Program-made: the position numbers and the translations under genes | Shown: one piece after another, positions 14,859-23,592 of the stretch | Layout of the letters: the number at the start of each line of letters is the position of its first letter | Numbering within the stretch: position 1 is the first letter of the stretch | Source: Lachnospiraceae bacterium | Lineage (GTDB): Bacteria; Bacillota; Clostridia; Lachnospirales; Lachnospiraceae | Direction: 5' to 3' | NCBI GenBank assembly: GCA_022791635.1 | Contig: JAAVZL010000020.1 | Location: 42,877-106,876, forward strand | DNA: 64,000 nucleotides | The notes under the pieces: model-generated | Databases searched by the model: none | Told to the model about the DNA's origin: nothing | Seen by the model: the letters and a program-made list of their open reading frames with translations, nothing else

Positions 14859-15455
14859 ATGAGAAAGAAACATTTTGATTTACAGCTTTTCACGGACGGC
14901 GGTGAGGGCGGCGCCGGCGCAGCAGGTGCCGGTGCGGGAGCTGCCGGGAACGGCAACGGCAGCCAGGGAAATGCCGGGGGAGCAACATACAGTTATGAGC
15001 AGGCGGAGCAGATTGCAGAGGCACGCGCTGACCGGGCAACAAAGGCGGCTCTTGCGGATTATTTCAAAAAGCAAGGCATGAGCGAGGAGGAGGTTACTGC
15101 CGCTCTTGCTGATTTCAGGGCGAAGAAGGCAGCCCAGCAGCCCAATGTCTCAGCCGTGGAAAAGGAGCGGGACGAAGCCCTCGCAAAGGTAGCAGAAATG
15201 GAGAATTCCAATTATCTGCGCGACAAGGGCGTCAAGACCGATGATCTGGACTATGTGTTGTTCAAAGTCAGCAAGAAGGTAGATGACAAGACCGACTTTA
15301 AGAAGGCTGCAGATGCTTTCTTAAAAGAAAACCCCCGCTTCACAGGGCAGGGAATGAAGGTCGTTTCCACCAGCAAGCCTGACGGCGGGGCAGGGACGGC
15401 CCAGACAGCCCACGATTCAATTAACGCATCCATTCGCTCAGCGTTTGGAAGATAA
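14859..15455 (+). CDS. Capsid scaffolding protein
   Basis: A 198-residue product from ATG 14859, after GAGGAGG. The N-terminal MRKKHFDLQLFTDGG has the LQxF cleavage-like motif (residues 8-11) shared with the capsid protein. It is followed by a glycine/alanine-rich linker and a helical, charged region (YSYEQAEQIAEARADRATKAAL, then VEKERDEALAKVAEME) as in phage scaffolds of the DUF4355 kind. The C-terminus ends INASIRSAFGR, a typical capsid-docking tail. It likely shapes the prohead and is removed or clipped during maturation. Confidence 0.85.
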   Translation: MRKKHFDLQLFTDGGEGGAGAAGAGAGAAGNGNGSQGNAGGATYSYEQAEQIAEARADRATKAALADYFKKQGMSEEEVTAALADFRAKKAAQQPNVSAVEKERDEALAKVAEMENSNYLRDKGVKTDDLDYVLFKVSKKVDDKTDFKKAADAFLKENPRFTGQGMKVVSTSKPDGGAGTAQTAHDSINASIRSAFGR

Positions 15456-15471
15456 GAAAGGAGAACATAAC

Positions 15472-16602
15472 ATGAACAGAAACAAGAAGCTTTTCAACTT
15501 ACAGACTTTTGCCGGCGGCACTTCCATCACCAGGAGTGATGCGGAGGCCCTGATTCCGGTTCAGGAGACCCATGAGATCATTCAGGGAGTGGTAGAGCAG
15601 TCGGCGGTATTGCAGCGCGGCAAACGGCTTGCCAATATGACATCTGCGCAGACGAGCATGCCGGTACTGGACCTGCTCCCGATTGCGTACTTTGTGAACG
15701 GTGAGGGCGGCTCTGCCAAGAAGAAGGTAACCACCATGAAGTGGGGCAAGAAAAAGATTTACGCAGAAGAGATTGCGGTTATCGTTCCCATTGCGGAAGC
15801 TGTCCTTGATGATGCCGATTACGATATCTGGGGAGAGGTGAGGCCCCGCCTGGTGGAGGCATTTGGACAGAAGATTGACGGCGCCGTCCTGTTTGGGGCC
15901 GACAAGCCGGAGAAATGGCGGGATGATGTGGTGACGACAGCCGTCAAAGCCGGCTCCTATGTGAAGCTTGGCTCCGACCTGTATGCTTCCATTCTGGGAG
16001 AAGACGGAGTGATTGCCAAGGTTGAGGAAAGCGGGTACTTTGTCAACGGCCATATGGCGGACATCACCATGAGAGCCAAGCTGCGGGGGCTGAAAGACAC
16101 CACAGGGCAGCCTATTTTTAAGACGGATATGCAGAGTGGGACCTCTTACACCCTGGATGGCTCTCCCATGAACTTCCCCCGGAACGGAGCCTTTGACCGT
16201 AGCAAGGCCCTGATGATTTCGGGAGATTTTTCCGAGCTGTGCTATTCCATCCGCCAGGACATTACCTTCAAGATTTTTGACCAGGGCGTGATTCAGGATC
16301 CGGATTCCGGAGAAATCCTGTACAACCTGATGCAGAATGACATGGTTGCTCTGCGTGCGGTTATGCGTCTGGGCTGGGAGATTCCGAATCCCATTAATGC
16401 GATGGTTCCGGACAAGACAAAGCGCTGCCCGTTCTCCCTTCTGACCTCCACAGAGCCGATCAAGCCCACCTATACGCAGACAGAGCTTGAGGCCATGACG
16501 GTTGACCAGATCAAGACTATTGCCGCAGGAAAGGGATATGAGATTACAAAAACAGTCAAGGCCGAGATTATTGCGGAGTTTTTGGCGGCCCAGGAAGCAT
16601 AA
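15472..16602 (+). CDS. Major capsid protein (HK97-fold type)
   Basis: A 376-residue product from ATG 15472, preceded by AAAGGAG. The N-terminus FNLQTFAGG carries a Prp-like LQTF-A site (residues 10-14). The body has the pattern of phage major capsid proteins: PVQETHEIIQGVVEQSAVLQ, MPVLDLLPIAYFVNGEGG, KKIYAEEIAVIVPIAEAVLDD and the FKIFDQGVIQD region. An extra C-terminal tail (about 335-376, YTQTELEAMTVDQIKTIAAGKG) resembles a small SAP/Rho-N-like helical domain. Position after scaffold and size support the call. Confidence 0.92.
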   Translation: MNRNKKLFNLQTFAGGTSITRSDAEALIPVQETHEIIQGVVEQSAVLQRGKRLANMTSAQTSMPVLDLLPIAYFVNGEGGSAKKKVTTMKWGKKKIYAEEIAVIVPIAEAVLDDADYDIWGEVRPRLVEAFGQKIDGAVLFGADKPEKWRDDVVTTAVKAGSYVKLGSDLYASILGEDGVIAKVEESGYFVNGHMADITMRAKLRGLKDTTGQPIFKTDMQSGTSYTLDGSPMNFPRNGAFDRSKALMISGDFSELCYSIRQDITFKIFDQGVIQDPDSGEILYNLMQNDMVALRAVMRLGWEIPNPINAMVPDKTKRCPFSLLTSTEPIKPTYTQTELEAMTVDQIKTIAAGKGYEITKTVKAEIIAEFLAAQEA

Positions 16603-16620
16603 GGAAAGGGGTGGTGGGCG

Positions 16621-17046
16621 GTGTATGTTGATTTTGCATATTATTCCGGGACATATGGAGGGGCACTTTTGACAGAAGCCGACTTTCCCTCTGCAGTCAG
16701 GGAAGCGGAGAATTATATCCGTTACCTGACTTATGTGAATGGCGATATTTTTGCAGACAAGGCACAGGCAGACGCTGTAAAGGGTGCTGTCTGCGCCGCT
16801 GCGGAGGCCTGTTATACTGCCGGCCGGGAACAGGAGCAGGGCGGGAACCTGAAATCGGAGAGCAAGGACGGTCTTTCCGTGTCCTTTGTAGTGGCCCGGA
16901 AGGATGAAGAGACGGTAGAGCAGTATGTGAAGCGGTGCATGTATGGGGCTGTCAGGAGCCGGTTGCTGCCTACGGGCTGGCTTTCGCGCCGGGGAAAGGT
17001 GGGAGATTCCTATGATTACAAATGTGGATGCTGTGACTGTCTTTAA
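16621..17046 (+). CDS. Head-tail connector (gp6-like)
   Basis: A 141-residue product from GTG 16621 after AAGGGGTGG. The helical pattern AVREAENYIRYLT, AVKGAVCAAAEACYTAGREQEQ is that of head-completion proteins that bind beneath the portal. The C-terminal end is cysteine-rich (CGCCDCL), which is unusual, and is encoded where it overlaps the next gene. Function is from position and general pattern. Confidence 0.7.
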   Translation: MYVDFAYYSGTYGGALLTEADFPSAVREAENYIRYLTYVNGDIFADKAQADAVKGAVCAAAEACYTAGREQEQGGNLKSESKDGLSVSFVVARKDEETVEQYVKRCMYGAVRSRLLPTGWLSRRGKVGDSYDYKCGCCDCL

Positions 17047-17461
17047 TGGCAGGACAGACAAGGCAGCACGAAGAAAGGTTTTTATCCCTACCGTGATCCG
17101 GGGAATCTCCTATGTGGAGGCAAAAGGAGCCACGGTTACGGACAATGGAGTATGGAGCAGTGACGTTCAGTACAAAATCAGAATCCCTTTAGGAGCCAAG
17201 ATTCAGGATGGCCGGACTTACCTTCCCTGTCCGGAGTATGAAAAGCTTGAGGATAAGGAGGCCCTGAAGCACTGGACGATCCGGAAGGAGGATCTGGTTA
17301 TCCGGGGAGCATATGCGGGAGAGGCTACAAAGCTTTACGAGGACGAGCTGGCCGCTTACGCAAAGGAGCAGGGGCTTGACCTGATCCATGTCACGGAGTA
17401 TGCCGATAACACGCTGGGAGGGAGCCTGTATACAAGACACTGGAGGATAGGAGGGAAGTGA
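17012..17461 (+). CDS. Minor head-tail joining protein
   Basis: A 149-residue product from ATG 17012, overlapping the previous gene by 35 nt; GGTGGG lies upstream. It begins MITNVDAVTVFNGRTDKAARR and continues FIPTVIRGISYVEAKGA, a mostly beta pattern seen in uncharacterised Clostridial phage proteins at this locus (possibly the DUF6751 type). Its place between connector and minor capsid genes suggests a stopper or adaptor role. The assignment is by context. Confidence 0.6.
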   Translation: MITNVDAVTVFNGRTDKAARRKVFIPTVIRGISYVEAKGATVTDNGVWSSDVQYKIRIPLGAKIQDGRTYLPCPEYEKLEDKEALKHWTIRKEDLVIRGAYAGEATKLYEDELAAYAKEQGLDLIHVTEYADNTLGGSLYTRHWRIGGK

Positions 17462-17841
17462 TGGCAGAGGCACAACGTATTGATACCCCCAGGGGGAGTA
17501 TCATAAAAACAGGAAAGACAACCTGTGAATTGGTGTGGAGCCCTGGTTTTGGCCAAGAAAAAACAGATATGTTCCACCGGAAGCAGATGGTTGTTGACAA
17601 TGAAGTTTTGCGCTATTGCAGCCCTTTGGTTCCACTCAGAACCGGAATGCTGGAAAAGTCCGGAACACTTGGAACGGTGATTGGAAGTGGAGAGGTGCAA
17701 TATATAACACCCTATGCCCGTTTCCAGTACTACCAAACGGCGCAGTCCCGCTCTTACGCTCCACTCCGAGGCGGTAAATGGTTTGAGCGCATGAAAACAG
17801 CACATAAAGCAGACATCTTAAGAGCTGCGGAAAGGGGTTAA
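17461..17841 (+). CDS. Minor capsid/head-tail protein
   Basis: A 126-residue product whose ATG (17461) overlaps the upstream TGA; GGAGGG precedes it. The motif PLVPLRTGMLEKSGTLGTVIGSGEVQYITPYARFQYY is characteristic of the gp10-like or Minor_capsid_2 proteins found between connector and tail terminator, and the end (GGKWFERMKTAHKADIL) fits too. It probably forms the head-tail interface. Confidence 0.8.
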   Translation: MAEAQRIDTPRGSIIKTGKTTCELVWSPGFGQEKTDMFHRKQMVVDNEVLRYCSPLVPLRTGMLEKSGTLGTVIGSGEVQYITPYARFQYYQTAQSRSYAPLRGGKWFERMKTAHKADILRAAERG

Positions 17842-17843
17842 AT

Positions 17844-18272
17844 ATGGTGGAGTCAATCATGGAAGGGCTGATAGATTATTTTTTACAGTGCCCCCTTCTG
17901 AAAGATGGCGTCTTCCGGGTAGACGCCCTGGGGAGTGAGCCGGTGGAATACGCCCTTGAATCGGCCATCACCTCCCCGGTGCTGCGCCGGTATGTAGACG
18001 GGTCCAGTATCCGTCAGTATCAATTTCATTTCAACAGCCGAGAGGCTTATTCCATGGATCGGATCATGGCGATTCAGAATGAAAGTTTTTATGAGGATTT
18101 TTGCAACTGGGTGGAAGAGCAAAGCGGGAGCGGGAACCTTCCCGAGATGCCCCCGGGCTGCGAAGCTCAAGCCTTGTCTGTGCTTGCTCCGGGCTACATG
18201 CTGGATGCCACCATGGAAAACGCCTTTTACCAGGTTCAGCTGCAACTAAAATATTTTAAGGAGGCACCATAA
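17844..18272 (+). CDS. Tail terminator/minor capsid protein
   Basis: A 142-residue protein. The pattern ESIMEGLIDYFLQCPLL..., YALESAITSPVLRRYVDGSSIRQYQFHFNSREAYS and the C-terminal beta strand FYQVQLQLKYFKEA match small phage proteins preceding the tail tube gene. It probably caps the tail tube during assembly. The start 2 nt after the upstream stop implies coupled translation. Confidence 0.75.
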   Translation: MVESIMEGLIDYFLQCPLLKDGVFRVDALGSEPVEYALESAITSPVLRRYVDGSSIRQYQFHFNSREAYSMDRIMAIQNESFYEDFCNWVEEQSGSGNLPEMPPGCEAQALSVLAPGYMLDATMENAFYQVQLQLKYFKEAP

Positions 18273-18274
18273 AA

Positions 18275-18823
18275 ATGAGTGAGAAAAATAAAGACAGAAA
18301 CGTAACCAAAAGACATGAATTTGCGGACTATCTCAACATCCAAACGAAGGACACCCCGTCTTTTGCTCTGATGGGCACCGGCTTCACTACGCTGGATGAG
18401 AATCCTGGGGCGAAGAGCTCCAAAAAGAAATATGTCAATGAGGCATCCAGTTCCTCTTCGATTACCAGTTATGAGCCGGTATTTCCGTTCAAATCGGATC
18501 TGATTGTCCAGCAGGAGGCCGTGCTGGCGCTTTATAGAGTTGGACGGAATCATCTGACGGGCTCAGATGCTGAATTCCAGTATGTGAGAGTAGAGCTGTG
18601 GGACAAGGCGAACGGCAAGGATAATGAGTTTGCTGCCAGGCTTTTTACGGTATCTGCTGAAATTTCCAGTATCAGCGGCGAGGATGAAATCGCCGTGGCG
18701 GGGAACCTGAATGCAGTCGGGGATTTCATTGACGGAACCTTCAATACAGAAACGAGAGTTTTCACACCTTTATCCGGAGGAAGCGTTGAAGAGAGCGGGA
18801 GTGACCAGGAAGGCGGGGCCTGA
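18275..18823 (+). CDS. Major tail tube protein
   Basis: A 182-residue protein with AAGGAGG upstream of ATG 18275. Features: KRHEFADYLNIQT, SSSSSITSYEPVFPF, VQQEAVLALYRVGRNHLTGSDAEFQYVRVELW, then VSAEISSISGEDEIAVAGNLNAVGD. This beta-rich organisation and its place between tail terminator and chaperone genes identify the tube subunit of long non-contractile tails. An acidic, glycine-rich tail ends the protein. Confidence 0.85.
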   Translation: MSEKNKDRNVTKRHEFADYLNIQTKDTPSFALMGTGFTTLDENPGAKSSKKKYVNEASSSSSITSYEPVFPFKSDLIVQQEAVLALYRVGRNHLTGSDAEFQYVRVELWDKANGKDNEFAARLFTVSAEISSISGEDEIAVAGNLNAVGDFIDGTFNTETRVFTPLSGGSVEESGSDQEGGA

Positions 18824-18866
18824 AATGGTCCCTAAACTATAAAACGAATGCAAGGAGGATGGACGA

Positions 18867-19307
18867 GTGAATATTTTAGGGTTAGAACTTAACTTTGACT
18901 TTTTTGAAGCAGAGCAGATGGAGGTTTATGAGCGGGAGAATCAGAGAGTGGCAGAGGATATCAAGGAGCCTGCGCAGTATGAAGGCAAGAGTACTGCGGA
19001 TGCCTTTCGGATTCAGTGCCGCATTATAGATCGATTTTTTGACAATGTTTTCGGGGAAGGCACTGCAAAGAAGCTGTTTAAAGGGAAAGCCAATCTCCGT
19101 GACCACATGGAGGCTTTCGGTATCGTAGCACAGGGGGCCACGGAGGCAAGAGGAGAGCTTGAGGCGATTAAGGATAAGTACTCTCCCAACCGCGCAGAAA
19201 GACGCCAGACGGAAAGAAATAACCGGCAGGTACAAAAGCAGGGCTCCCGGAATTATCATCACAATGCCGCAGGATACAAAGGTCAGGGGAAGAACCGTAA
19301 TCATTGA
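18867..19307 (+). CDS. Tail assembly chaperone (gpG-like)
   Basis: A 146-residue product from GTG 18867 after AAGGAGG. The first 110 residues are acidic and helical (FEAEQMEVYERENQRVAED, CRIIDRFFDNVFGEGTAKKLF), as in the Clostridial phage chaperones that precede Gp15. The C-terminus is basic. The downstream gene begins in the -1 frame within the stop codon. A programmed frameshift is unlikely, since a TAA at 19298-19300 closes that frame just upstream. Confidence 0.75.
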   Translation: MNILGLELNFDFFEAEQMEVYERENQRVAEDIKEPAQYEGKSTADAFRIQCRIIDRFFDNVFGEGTAKKLFKGKANLRDHMEAFGIVAQGATEARGELEAIKDKYSPNRAERRQTERNNRQVQKQGSRNYHHNAAGYKGQGKNRNH

Positions 19308-19909
19308 ATATCCTGATTGATGATATTGAGTACCCAAAGCAGGCGGAAATACATGGGAAGAGATATGAGATCCGAACAAATTTCCGGACCTCTATCCTCT
19401 TTGAGCTGCTGATACAGGATGACAGCCTGGATGCCAGGACCAAGGTATGGAAAGGGCTGAATCTGTATTATCCGATGATTCCGGATGATTTGGAGGCGGC
19501 TGTGAATACCGCCCTGTGGTTCTACCGGTGCGGCAAGGTAGAGACTCCACAGCAGAAGCGCATGGCCGCCAGGAGGGGAAAGAAGCCGATATATTCCTTT
19601 GAGCATGATGCAGGCCTTATCTACGCTGCTTTTCTTCTGGCATACAACATAGATCTCCAGGATGTGGAGTACATGCATTGGTGGAGGTTCCGCTCCCTGT
19701 TTAACTCGCTTCCAAAGGACTGCGAGTTTGTGCGGGCTATGGAGTATCGAAGCACGGATATTCATGACAGCATGTCAAAGGACCAGAAGGATTTTTACAA
19801 GAAAATGAAGCTGCTTTATGCCTTGCCTTTGTCGAAAGCAGAGGAAAACAGGCAGACGGCCATAGAAGAGGCCCTCTTAAACGGCGGGAACCTAACAGGC
19901 GTGTTGTAG
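19304..19909 (+). CDS. Tail assembly chaperone, Gp15 family
   Basis: A 201-residue product from TTG 19304, overlapping the upstream stop (TTGA). It has the Gp15 features: IRTNFRTSILFELLIQDDSL, GLNLYYPMIPDD, SFEHDAGLIYAAFLLAYNIDLQD, MHWWRFRSLFNSLP and SMSKDQKDFYKKMK. These proteins follow a gpG-like chaperone and help assemble the tape measure. TTG start with overlap suggests termination-reinitiation. Confidence 0.88.
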   Translation: MNILIDDIEYPKQAEIHGKRYEIRTNFRTSILFELLIQDDSLDARTKVWKGLNLYYPMIPDDLEAAVNTALWFYRCGKVETPQQKRMAARRGKKPIYSFEHDAGLIYAAFLLAYNIDLQDVEYMHWWRFRSLFNSLPKDCEFVRAMEYRSTDIHDSMSKDQKDFYKKMKLLYALPLSKAEENRQTAIEEALLNGGNLTGVL

Positions 19910-19922
19910 GAGGTGGCTGGAT

Positions 19923-20093
19923 ATTGAAAAGATAAGAAATACAGTCCGGGTGAAATGCCCGGAATGCGGGTATGTGATGCCTTTTTGGTATACGGACCAG
20001 GCAAAATGTAATGGCGTGATGTTCCGATGCAAAGGTCGGAATTGTCACGCTGTTTTTGAACTGAGAATAAAAGACGGGAAGCAGATCAGGTAG
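19923..20093 (+). CDS. Small Com-like zinc-ribbon protein, apparent ATT start
   Basis: A 56-residue frame with no ATG, GTG or TTG at a suitable place. The Shine-Dalgarno AGGAGG (19908-19913) lies 9 nt before an ATT codon at 19923, followed by EKIRNTVRVKCPECGYVM and later FRCKGRNCHAVFELRI. The two cysteine pairs (CPEC and CKGRNC) form a zinc ribbon like phage Com or KTR-type cysteine-rich proteins. The nearby TTG (19924) is out of frame and encodes only three residues. Initiation at ATT is rare but known; a mutated start is the alternative. Confidence 0.6.
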   Translation: MEKIRNTVRVKCPECGYVMPFWYTDQAKCNGVMFRCKGRNCHAVFELRIKDGKQIR

Positions 20094-20137
20094 TGCCATT
20101 ATGAGCCGATGATTTTTGCCCAGAGGAGGCGAGAAGA

Positions 20138-22882
20138 TTGGCTTATGATGGCACATTGAAGTTTGATACCTCGATTGATGCAAAAGGATTCCAAAAAGGA
20201 ATTGATACCATAGGTGGCATTGCAGCGAAAGGAATTAAGGCCACGACCGGCATTATGGCAGGCGCAGCTACGGCAATCGGAGCCATAGGAGCGGCGTCCA
20301 TCAAAGTGGGCTCTGATTTTGAGGCCGCTATGTCAAAAGTAAAAGCCATTTCTGGTACGGTAGCGGATCAGGATCTTCCAGGTATCATTGAAAAAGCAAA
20401 AGAAATGGGGCTTTCTTTTGCAGAGGGAACAGATGCAACAGAAACGGCAATGAATATACTGAGCGCGAAAGCCAAAGAGATGGGCGCTTCAACAAAATTC
20501 AGTGCCACGGAATCGGCGGAAGCCCTAAACTACATGGCCATGGCCGGCTGGAAAACGGCGGACATGCTGGATGGTATCGAAGGCATTATGAACCTGGCGG
20601 CGGCCTCAGGAGAGGACCTGGCGGCCACCTCGGATATTGTGACAGACGCTCTGACCGCCTTTGGAATGAAGGCAGGCGACGCTACCCATTTTGCAGATGT
20701 CCTGGCTCAGGCTTCCTCCAATGCCAACACCAACGTTGGCATGATGGGAGAGACCTTTAAATATGTGGCTCCATTAGCCGGCGCCCTGAAATACAGCGCA
20801 GAGGATACGGCCATAGCTATAGGCCTGATGGCAAATGCCAGCATCAAAGGCTCCCAGGCAGGAACCTCCCTTCGTTCTATCCTGACCAGACTTGCAAAAC
20901 CAACAAAAGAATCTGCCGCGGCCATGGAAGCACTGGGACTGTCTATCACAGACAGTTCCGGCCAGATGAAGCCATTTTCTGGGGTTATAACGGATATGCG
21001 CTCCGCCTTTGCCGGCTTGACGGAAGAAGAACAGGCAAGCTATGCGGCTATGCTGGGCGGTCAGGAGGCCATGTCCGGACTTCTGGCCATCGTCAACGCA
21101 TCGGAGGAAGATTTTTATAAGCTGCAGAATTCCATCTATAACTGTGATGGAGCAGCCGCCCAGATGGCGGAGACAATGAACGACAATCTCCAGGGGCAGC
21201 TTACGATTTTAAAGTCTAAGCTTGAGACCGTTGGGATTGCACTCTATGAGAACATGCAGGAACCTTTAAAGGATGTCGTGGCGGAAGCGAACGGGATGGT
21301 AGAGCAGCTTCAGCAGGCATTCAACGAGGGCGGCCTGGAAGGAATGGTAACGGCTTCCGGAGAGGTTTTATCCCAAGTAGTTGAGAGGATAGCCGGCGCA
21401 GCTCCGGAGCTTATTCGTGCGGCCACTGACCTGGTAGGCTCGTTCTGTGATTCCTTAAAAAACAATGCAGGCATTGGGGAAGCGGCAGCAGGACTCATAA
21501 CGTCCCTTGTCACGGGCTTTTTCTCATGTGCGGATGATATCTGGACAACTGCAATTGTACTGGTCGGGAAAATGGCCCAGGGAATTGCTGACGGTGCGCC
21601 GGAAATGGTTCAGGCAGCAGGCGAGTGCATCGGCAATATCGCGGATGCGGCCATTGAGTGGGCTCCTACAATTTTGGATGCCGGCGCTCAGATTGCAGGC
21701 GCATTGATCGAAGGGATTATTTCGAATATCCCTCAGATTTTGGATACCGGAATTGATATTCTTAATAATTTGGCCCAGGGAATCCGAGACAGACTTCCCG
21801 ATCTGATACCGGTGGCCATGGAGGCGCTAAAGAATTTCTCAGGCACCCTGCGGGAGAATGCTGGAGAATTAGTGGATGCGGGGCTGAATCTGATTATGGC
21901 CCTGGCAGAGTCTCTGATAGACAATTTGCCAGTCTTCATCGAGGCGATTCCCACCATAGTTACCAACATCGCCGGCATTATCAACGATAACGCACCGAAA
22001 TTAATTGCCTGCGGAATTGAGCTGATTGCAAAGCTGATTCTGGGTCTGATTCAGTCCATACCCACAATCATAGCGAACATACCGAGCATTATTCAGGCAA
22101 TCGTAGAGGTATTCACGGCATTTAATTGGATAAACCTTGGCTCTAGTATCATCAAATGGATTACCGAAGGGGTAAAGAATCTTGCCAAGGTGCTGCCGCA
22201 GGCGATGAAAAGCATCGGGCAGACGGCCAGGGATTGGCTGAAGGCCATTGACTGGAGAACGCTTGGAGCCGATATTATCAATCTAATCCATAACGGTATA
22301 AAATCCTTACTTCATGCGATCCCCAATGCATTGAGCTCCATAGGCTCATCGGCGGCGAGGTTTTTCAAAAATATAGATTGGGCGGATCTTGGAGTCTGCT
22401 TAATAAACGGGATTATTGCAGGCATTACAGGAGCGCTGAACGGACTGTGGAGAACAGTAAGCAGCTTATGCAGCAACCTGCTTGGCTACATAAAAGGCTT
22501 CTTTGGAATCAACAGCCCCTCGCGGGTGATGGAGGATGAAGTCGGAGAGTGGCTTCCGCCCGGAATCGGCAAAGGAATCGAAAAAGCCATGCCGGATCTT
22601 GTGAGCCAGGCAGAGGATGAGATGGGAATGCTTGCGGATAAGATGCAGGCGGCGGTCGCCCTGGAAACAGGAACCATTGAGTTGAAGAAGAATACGGAGC
22701 AGACCTATAAGGCCGAAATGGAAAAGGGGCAGGCATTTGAAACCAGCCCGGTTGAAGTTAACATTGAAGGGGATATTCATACGCATGTGGATCTGGATGG
22801 GAAGGAAATAGGGGACACAACCACTCCGATTGTTGATAAAAATATGGGACGGATTGACGCCCACAAAAAGAGAGGTGGCTGA
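20138..22882 (+). CDS. Tail tape measure protein
   Basis: A 914-residue product from TTG 20138, preceded by GAGGAGG. It starts with a helical, glycine/alanine-rich region and a TP901-type core (SAEALNYMAMAGWKTADMLDGIEGIMNLAAASGED, ASSNANTNVGMMGETFKYVAPLAGAL, GSQAGTSLRSILTRLAKP). Residues about 420-680 are repeated amphipathic or hydrophobic helices. It ends with FFGINSPSRVMEDEVGEWLPPGIGKGI, the usual C-terminal tape-measure motif. Length sets tail length. The core carries several hydrophobic helices that may act in DNA entry. Confidence 0.93.
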   Translation: MAYDGTLKFDTSIDAKGFQKGIDTIGGIAAKGIKATTGIMAGAATAIGAIGAASIKVGSDFEAAMSKVKAISGTVADQDLPGIIEKAKEMGLSFAEGTDATETAMNILSAKAKEMGASTKFSATESAEALNYMAMAGWKTADMLDGIEGIMNLAAASGEDLAATSDIVTDALTAFGMKAGDATHFADVLAQASSNANTNVGMMGETFKYVAPLAGALKYSAEDTAIAIGLMANASIKGSQAGTSLRSILTRLAKPTKESAAAMEALGLSITDSSGQMKPFSGVITDMRSAFAGLTEEEQASYAAMLGGQEAMSGLLAIVNASEEDFYKLQNSIYNCDGAAAQMAETMNDNLQGQLTILKSKLETVGIALYENMQEPLKDVVAEANGMVEQLQQAFNEGGLEGMVTASGEVLSQVVERIAGAAPELIRAATDLVGSFCDSLKNNAGIGEAAAGLITSLVTGFFSCADDIWTTAIVLVGKMAQGIADGAPEMVQAAGECIGNIADAAIEWAPTILDAGAQIAGALIEGIISNIPQILDTGIDILNNLAQGIRDRLPDLIPVAMEALKNFSGTLRENAGELVDAGLNLIMALAESLIDNLPVFIEAIPTIVTNIAGIINDNAPKLIACGIELIAKLILGLIQSIPTIIANIPSIIQAIVEVFTAFNWINLGSSIIKWITEGVKNLAKVLPQAMKSIGQTARDWLKAIDWRTLGADIINLIHNGIKSLLHAIPNALSSIGSSAARFFKNIDWADLGVCLINGIIAGITGALNGLWRTVSSLCSNLLGYIKGFFGINSPSRVMEDEVGEWLPPGIGKGIEKAMPDLVSQAEDEMGMLADKMQAAVALETGTIELKKNTEQTYKAEMEKGQAFETSPVEVNIEGDIHTHVDLDGKEIGDTTTPIVDKNMGRIDAHKKRGG

Positions 22883-22884
22883 CA

Positions 22885-23592
22885 ATGACAGGGGTATCCT
22901 TTGACGGCATTCACTCCTATAGGGAGTGGGGATTGAAGTTAAAAAGCATTTCCATCGGTCTTCCGGAAGAAAAAGAGGTTTTTGTTGACGTCCCGGGGAT
23001 GAATGGACAGCTGGATCTTACGGAAGCCCAGAATGGAGGCAGTGTATACGGCATGAGGACGCTGGAGTTTGTCTTCGATGCCAGGAATTGCAATTATAGG
23101 AGCTGGGCCTGGCTGGTGAGTAAGGTTGCCAGGTCTCTCCATGGCGGAAAGAAAAAAATCGTCCTGGATATCGACGATGATTATTTTTACGCGGGCCGGT
23201 GCTCGATAGATACCAAGAAAACCGATGAAATATTCGCAGAGATAACGGTTACCTGTAAATGCGATCCCTTTAAAATGACAAGCACGTCTGAGAACGGGGA
23301 CTGGCTATGGGATCCGTTTTCCTTTATTGACGGCGTTATCCGGGATACGGCCGGAATTGCCATTGACAGCCCGTCAGACTGGCAGAAGGTGATTGTATAT
23401 GGCTGGGTGAAGAATGAAGCCCTGGAGATCCGCTCCACTGCAGCTATGAAGCTTCGGTTCAATGACCAGGAATACGATTTACTGGCCGGCACCAACATTA
23501 TGGTGCAGTTTGACATCCTGGAAGGGGCAAATGATATCTATTTCAAAGGCTCCGGGACTGTAACGATTATTCAGAGAGGCGGGATGATTTAA
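22885..23592 (+). CDS. Distal tail protein (Dit)
   Basis: A 235-residue Sipho_tail-type protein: VSFDGIHSYREWGLKLKSIS, PGMNGQLDLTEAQNGGSVYGMRTLEFVFDARN, then a DIDDDYFYAGR and EITVTCKCDPFKM segment. The N-terminal half builds the ring joining the tail tube to the tip. It lies directly between tape measure and Tal, as expected. AGAGGTGG precedes ATG 22885, and the stop overlaps the next start. Confidence 0.85.
   Translation: MTGVSFDGIHSYREWGLKLKSISIGLPEEKEVFVDVPGMNGQLDLTEAQNGGSVYGMRTLEFVFDARNCNYRSWAWLVSKVARSLHGGKKKIVLDIDDDYFYAGRCSIDTKKTDEIFAEITVTCKCDPFKMTSTSENGDWLWDPFSFIDGVIRDTAGIAIDSPSDWQKVIVYGWVKNEALEIRSTAAMKLRFNDQEYDLLAGTNIMVQFDILEGANDIYFKGSGTVTIIQRGGMI

Noticed and set aside
18867..19909. 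Programmed frameshift joining the two tail chaperone genes
   Set aside because: A TAA at 19298-19300 closes the -1 frame immediately before the overlap, and no slippery heptamer was seen. A coupled TTG start fits better.
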